From JBDGYW01 sp964518955 (lineage in GTDB: Bacteria > Gemmatimonadota > Gemmatimonadetes > Gemmatimonadales > GWC2-71-9), in assembly GCA_964518955.1 (NCBI GenBank), contig CAZFHS010000023.1, positions 1-64,000 on the forward strand: a stretch of DNA of 64,000 nucleotides. The letters are read 5' to 3'. The notes beneath the pieces are model-generated. The model was given only the letters and a program-made list of their open reading frames with translations, made no database searches and was not told the origin of the DNA. Below are positions 60,379 to 64,000 of the stretch, in pieces. The translations under genes and the position numbers were made by a program. Every line of letters begins with the position of its first letter. Position 1 is the first letter of the stretch.

Positions 60379-63221
60379 CGTACCGCCTTCGCTCCGCCGG
60401 AACGGCGCGGATCGCCCCCCGCGCGTACCACACCGCCGTCGATTAGTACGGCTGCACCATACCCCATCCTGAGTTCGCCTCGAAGAGAGATGAGTTGAAT
60501 CTCATGGCCGAGGCGTTGTAGCTCGCCCATGACCGCAGGAGAAAAACCATCTTCAATCTGCACGACTACTTTCCGTGCAGTTCCACCACCCCTACCTGTG
60601 CCAACCAGGAATCGTGGCAGCTCCAGCGCATCTTGCGGCCCCAAGCCCTGATCGACCATTGCTACTAGCATCTGATAGACTGCCGACGTGATCCATGCGT
60701 TTCCGGCTGCAGCTACTGCGAAGCGCGGATGCTGGTCCGCTCCAGTGCCATCGAATACAATTGTCGGCGCTATGCTGGTGCCGTGTCGCGCATACGGTAG
60801 TCTGGCGCCGTACGCTCCCGGGTCGGTTCTGTAAGAGCGCAATTTGTCGTTGTAGAGGAACCCCAGGCCTGGGGTCACGTAGAAGTTCCCTCCCCACGTC
60901 CCCAATGTCTGTGTAACCGCAACGATGTTGCCGTCGGCATCCGCAACCGTGAACGCAGTCGTGCCCGACATGCGGCATCCCGGTTCGTCGCCGGTCACGC
61001 ACAAGGGCAGCTCCTCGCCCCACGAGAAGCCGAAGTCCCACTCTGCGGCGCAAGCTGGTTCACCACTACTCGTACGGCGAATTTCCTCCGGTCCGGTTGC
61101 CCGGTTCGGATCGAAGCAGGCTTGCCAACGATCTCGCGCCCTTTCGGCATCCAGTAATGGGGCCAAGTCGACAGGCCAGAGGCTTGGATCGCCTACCCTT
61201 CCAGATGTCGACGGCGTCAGCTTCCAAGCCTCGATCATTGCGTGAAGCGCAGAGGCATCATCTCGGTACACGTCAGATGCCCGAACGTTGTCCAGGAGAT
61301 TGAGCTTGGTCACGAGCGACACCCCGCCACCGGCCGCGGGTGCCGCCGAGTAGATGGTGTGACCGTGATAGGTCCCACTCACCGGTTCCCGTGGAACGGC
61401 GAAATATCGGGCCATATCGTTCAGGGTCATTGCGTTCCCCAGCCCTCGCAGGTCCGCGACCATTCGCCTGGCAATCTCACCGCGATAAAACGCGTCAGCG
61501 CCTCCGTCGGCAATCTCTCGCAACGTCCAAGCGAGGTCGGAATTCCTGAGGATGTCCCCGGATTGAAGAGGCACACCGTTCGGGAAAAACACCTTCTTGC
61601 TGCTTTCATATTTCTCGAAGCGGTGGCGTTCCCGAGCGAGTGTGGTTGTGAACGCCTCATCCAGGACGAACCCTTCCTCCGCGAGTCGGATCGCAGGCTG
61701 CAGCAGTTCGGACCATTCGAGATTGCCGCTTCCGAACTCGCTCCATGCCTTCCACATACCCGCCACCGTACCGGGAATATTTGCCAAAACCGGGCCATCG
61801 GCTGGCAAGCTCCCATCCACCAGCAGCGTTGCGTTGCCAAGCCCTGCCTGCTCGGGCACGCGCGTGAGGAACTCGATTACGACTGGGTCATCCATCCCGT
61901 TCAGGTAGAAGACCATTTCGCCGTATCCGCCGATCCCGCTCGCGTCTGGTTCGACCACGCCGATGGCAAACGATGTCGCCACCGCGGCATCGATCACGTT
62001 GCCACCTCGACTCAACATCTCAGCGCCAGCCGCCGACGCCAGCGAGTGCGCGCTGGATACCGCCGCCCTGCCCTCCGCTTCTTCTCGAAGCTGAGGTCTG
62101 CGACTCAGCATCTGATACAGCACCTCTTCGAGCGCCGAGTCTGAAACGGCCCCAACCGCCCGAGCCCGATGTTCGGAACGCACCTGCTCCCATTCCGCCG
62201 ACCCACTGTCGGAGAAATAGAGCTCGTGCATCCGCGACCAAAGCCGGTCGAATCTCTCGTCGTTGCGGTTCGCCCGGTTCACAGGTGCGGAAAGCGTCAG
62301 ATCGACCGATCCCGCACCTGGCAGCGTGGGAGCCGGTACGCTCCATAGCGTCCCGACCGAGGTCAACTCCTCCCGCCCCGGTACGGTATTGAGACGAACG
62401 GGATCGCCGTTGTAACCAACATCAGCCCGTTGCAATGACGCTATCATTAGCCACTGATGCTCGGGCGGCCATGCGGCCACACCCGGAGTTTCGGCAACCA
62501 GGTTCACGTATCCGCCGACCGTAGGCGTAATCCACACACCTCTCGTGCCCGAACGTGTCGTGAACAGGAGTGCCTCTCCGTTCGGACTCCAGTGAGGATG
62601 CTCGATTGCCATGTCGTCGACAACGCGCGTGTCTTCGTCGCCATCCAACTCAACGATTCTCAACGACCTGGTTCTTCCAATAACTGACACGTAGGCCACC
62701 CACCGGCCGTCGGGGGAAACAACCGGTGATACCTCGCCACCTCGCAACGATGTAAGCTGACTCTCACTGCCTTCCGGAGTTCTCAGCCAAAGATCTTCCA
62801 CGCCAGGCGCACCTCTCACAAACACAACCGTGCCGTCAGGCCCCGCCGTCGGCTCCGTATCATGCATCGAAGAGTTGGTGATTTTCCTCGGTTCGCCTAC
62901 CAGTCCATCCATCCCGACATCGACTGACCAGATATCGACTGTGCCGCCTCTATCGGACGAGAATACGAGCGCCTCGCCATCGGTTGTCCACGCGGGCTCC
63001 CTGTCCCAGTCAGGTCCACTGGTCACCTGCATTGGCGCTTCGAACGCCGGCCTTGCGGCGGACGTTTGCCCGAGCTGTACGACCCAGAGGTCGCCCTCGA
63101 GTTCGTACACCATTCGACCCGACGCCGAAAACGCCGGGTTTCGAATGCCACTCTGAATGAGCGACGAGCTATCGGTCTGCTGTGGTGCCAACAGCATGAA
63201 TGAACAAAGCAACGCGATCAT
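60375..63221 (-). CDS. fusion of TolB/tricorn-like beta-propeller with gamma-glutamyltransferase
   Basis: The protein is 948 residues with a short signal peptide (LLCSFMLLAPQQT). Residues 25-290 are WD40-like TolB/tricorn repeats (VFSSDRGGTVDIWSVDV, VSPDGRWVAYVS, SPNGEALLFTTR). Residues 315-375 resemble the start of the tricorn C1/S41 region (FDRLWSRMHELYFSDSGS) but without its protease core. From about 383 a complete gamma-glutamyltransferase follows (AAEMLSRGGNVIDAAVATSF-type start, NIPGTVAGMWKAW, AAPAAGGG) with the autocleavage and nucleophile site SGTTAF; T754 is the expected nucleophile. The fusion is unusual. It would cleave gamma-glutamyl peptides such as glutathione in the periplasm, with the propeller perhaps binding substrate. 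Confidence 0.9.
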   Translation of the reverse strand: MIALLCSFMLLAPQQTDSSSLIQSGIRNPAFSASGRMVYELEGDLWVVQLGQTSAARPAFEAPMQVTSGPDWDREPAWTTDGEALVFSSDRGGTVDIWSVDVGMDGLVGEPRKITNSSMHDTEPTAGPDGTVVFVRGAPGVEDLWLRTPEGSESQLTSLRGGEVSPVVSPDGRWVAYVSVIGRTRSLRIVELDGDEDTRVVDDMAIEHPHWSPNGEALLFTTRSGTRGVWITPTVGGYVNLVAETPGVAAWPPEHQWLMIASLQRADVGYNGDPVRLNTVPGREELTSVGTLWSVPAPTLPGAGSVDLTLSAPVNRANRNDERFDRLWSRMHELYFSDSGSAEWEQVRSEHRARAVGAVSDSALEEVLYQMLSRRPQLREEAEGRAAVSSAHSLASAAGAEMLSRGGNVIDAAVATSFAIGVVEPDASGIGGYGEMVFYLNGMDDPVVIEFLTRVPEQAGLGNATLLVDGSLPADGPVLANIPGTVAGMWKAWSEFGSGNLEWSELLQPAIRLAEEGFVLDEAFTTTLARERHRFEKYESSKKVFFPNGVPLQSGDILRNSDLAWTLREIADGGADAFYRGEIARRMVADLRGLGNAMTLNDMARYFAVPREPVSGTYHGHTIYSAAPAAGGGVSLVTKLNLLDNVRASDVYRDDASALHAMIEAWKLTPSTSGRVGDPSLWPVDLAPLLDAERARDRWQACFDPNRATGPEEIRRTSSGEPACAAEWDFGFSWGEELPLCVTGDEPGCRMSGTTAFTVADADGNIVAVTQTLGTWGGNFYVTPGLGFLYNDKLRSYRTDPGAYGARLPYARHGTSIAPTIVFDGTGADQHPRFAVAAAGNAWITSAVYQMLVAMVDQGLGPQDALELPRFLVGTGRGGGTARKVVVQIEDGFSPAVMGELQRLGHEIQLISLRGELRMGYGAAVLIDGGVVRAGGDPRRSGGAKAVR

Positions 63222-63367
63222 CTGATATCACCTTTTGGATATTCAGCTCTAATGACGGGAGGTGCTAAGATAGGCGCAGCGCGTCCGAGCGGTAAGTATG
63301 GAGGTGCTCGCTTTTGGTGTGACAGCGCCCTATTGTACTTGCGCTATGGTCCACAGGAGTTGTCGTT

Positions 63368-64000
63368 GTGACTACCGACTTCGAGCGCCTATCTACTGCC
63401 CTTGCCGACTCATATGCCATAGACCGCGAGCTGGGTGCCGGTGGTATGGCAACGGTGTATCTGGCTAGCGATCTCAAGCACGAGCGAGAGGTCGCGGTGA
63501 AGGTCTTGCATCCCGCCATCGCGGCATCACTCGGCGTTGTCCGTTTCGTACGAGAAATCGAGATCGCCGCCAAACTCACTCACCCTCACATCCTGATGCT
63601 GATCGACTCGGGTGAGGCCGGTGGCTTCCTTTACTACGTCATGCCGTTTGTGGATGGCCAATCTTTGCGGGAACGTCTAATACGGGACGCGAGATTGTCG
63701 ATTCCCGAAACCGTTCGATTCACCGAGCAGGTTGCATCGGCATTGACATATGCGCACGAACGCGGCGTGATCCACCGAGACATCAAACCCGAGAACATCC
63801 TGCTCGCTGGCGACCAGGCCGTGGTTGCCGATTTCGGGATTGCTCGGGCCGTTCAGGTGGCCGGCGGCGAAAAACTCACCGAGACAGGAATTGCTCTAGG
63901 CACACCATCCTACATGAGCCCCGAGCAGGCTTTCGGTGAGACGACAATCGACGGCCGTAGCGATGTCTATGCCCTCGGTTGTGTCGTGTACGAGATGGTG
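63368..64000 (+). CDS. Ser/Thr protein kinase, 3' end beyond the window
   Basis: The first 211 residues are visible. The GTG at 63368 (GGAG nine bases upstream) opens with TTDFERLSTALADSYAIDR, the glycine loop ELGAGGMATVYLA, K45 in VAVKVLHP, HRDIKPENILLAG, the DFGIARAV segment and YMSPEQAFGE, so the catalytic core is intact. It differs from the kinase at 52112 by having no zinc ribbon. Many relatives continue with a membrane helix and TPR or WD40 repeats; what follows here is not in the window. The 146-base space to the divergent GGT fusion holds no other gene. Confidence 0.92.
   Translation, partial: MTTDFERLSTALADSYAIDRELGAGGMATVYLASDLKHEREVAVKVLHPAIAASLGVVRFVREIEIAAKLTHPHILMLIDSGEAGGFLYYVMPFVDGQSLRERLIRDARLSIPETVRFTEQVASALTYAHERGVIHRDIKPENILLAGDQAVVADFGIARAVQVAGGEKLTETGIALGTPSYMSPEQAFGETTIDGRSDVYALGCVVYEMV

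Noticed and set aside
1..64000. CRISPR arrays, insertion sequences, prophage genes and tRNA or rRNA genes
   Set aside because: No regularly spaced repeats, transposase or integrase-like proteins, or conserved tRNA/rRNA sequence stretches were recognised. Short tRNAs could still be missed by eye.

Overview
The window is GC-rich, densely coded bacterial chromosome with no mobile element, CRISPR array, rRNA or recognisable tRNA. The most likely source is a member of Gemmatimonadota or a close relative. This is an inference from the style of the genes: Ser/Thr kinases with PEGA and Big2 repeats, a kinase opening with a TDFERL...LGAGGMATVYLA type N-terminus, many secreted M14, M20, GGT and serine hydrolases, a VPS10/BNR-repeat secreted protein and B12-radical SAM proteins. 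No phylogeny could be run.

Layout. (1) 1-5186: two tandem paralogous secreted M14-type metallopeptidases. (2) 5263-9954: a carbon-nitrogen hydrolase, threonine synthase and an M20 peptidase on the minus strand, divergent from a Cys/Met-metabolism PLP enzyme. (3) 10336-16306: a TrmB-type regulator followed by a tightly overlapping operon of one ABC ATPase, two FtsX/MacB-type permeases, a LolA-like periplasmic protein and an outer-membrane beta-barrel candidate. (4) 16405-19316: a first 2-oxoacid:ferredoxin oxidoreductase, korAB, convergent with a MEMO/AmmeMemoRadiSam-B protein. (5) 20438-35588, minus strand: a 15 kb translationally coupled operon with the order korA-korB-orphan gene-rnfB-nifJ (very large, with an extra C-terminal ferredoxin-like module)-rnfC-rnfD-rnfG-rnfE-rnfA-NqrM-like-apbE. 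(6) 35974-43772: a Tat-exported class V aminotransferase-like protein, glucose-6-phosphate isomerase, a B12-radical SAM protein and a large BNR/VPS10 exoprotein. (7) 43848-48293: another secreted M14 peptidase, a DUF3574 lipoprotein, an MBL hydrolase, a HAD protein and a PNPOx-like protein. (8) 48309-52086, minus strand: a radical SAM, TPR and methyltransferase operon. (9) 52112-64000: a zinc-ribbon kinase with PEGA/Big2 repeats, a small secreted or membrane protein, a class C serine hydrolase, a Tat-exported asparaginase-family Ntn hydrolase, a DUF819 membrane protein, a small PH-like protein, a TolB/tricorn-like propeller fused to gamma-glutamyltransferase, and the start of a second kinase.

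How it fits together. The centrepiece is region 5. Oxidation of 2-oxoglutarate-type and pyruvate-type acids reduces ferredoxin, and the Rnf complex in the same transcript would reoxidise it on NAD+ and store the energy as an ion gradient. The operon also carries its own flavinylation enzyme (ApbE) and a likely Fe-S/iron maturation factor (NqrM-like), plus one protein of about 327 residues that I do not recognise. Much of the rest of the window looks like a peptide- and glycopeptide-scavenging heterotroph: three M14 proteins, M20, GGT, asparaginase, serine hydrolase and a BNR exoprotein.

Several intergenic spaces carry long purine-arm/pyrimidine-arm hairpins that look like the local style of transcription terminator, and two sites carry a related GCGGA-rich dispersed repeat.
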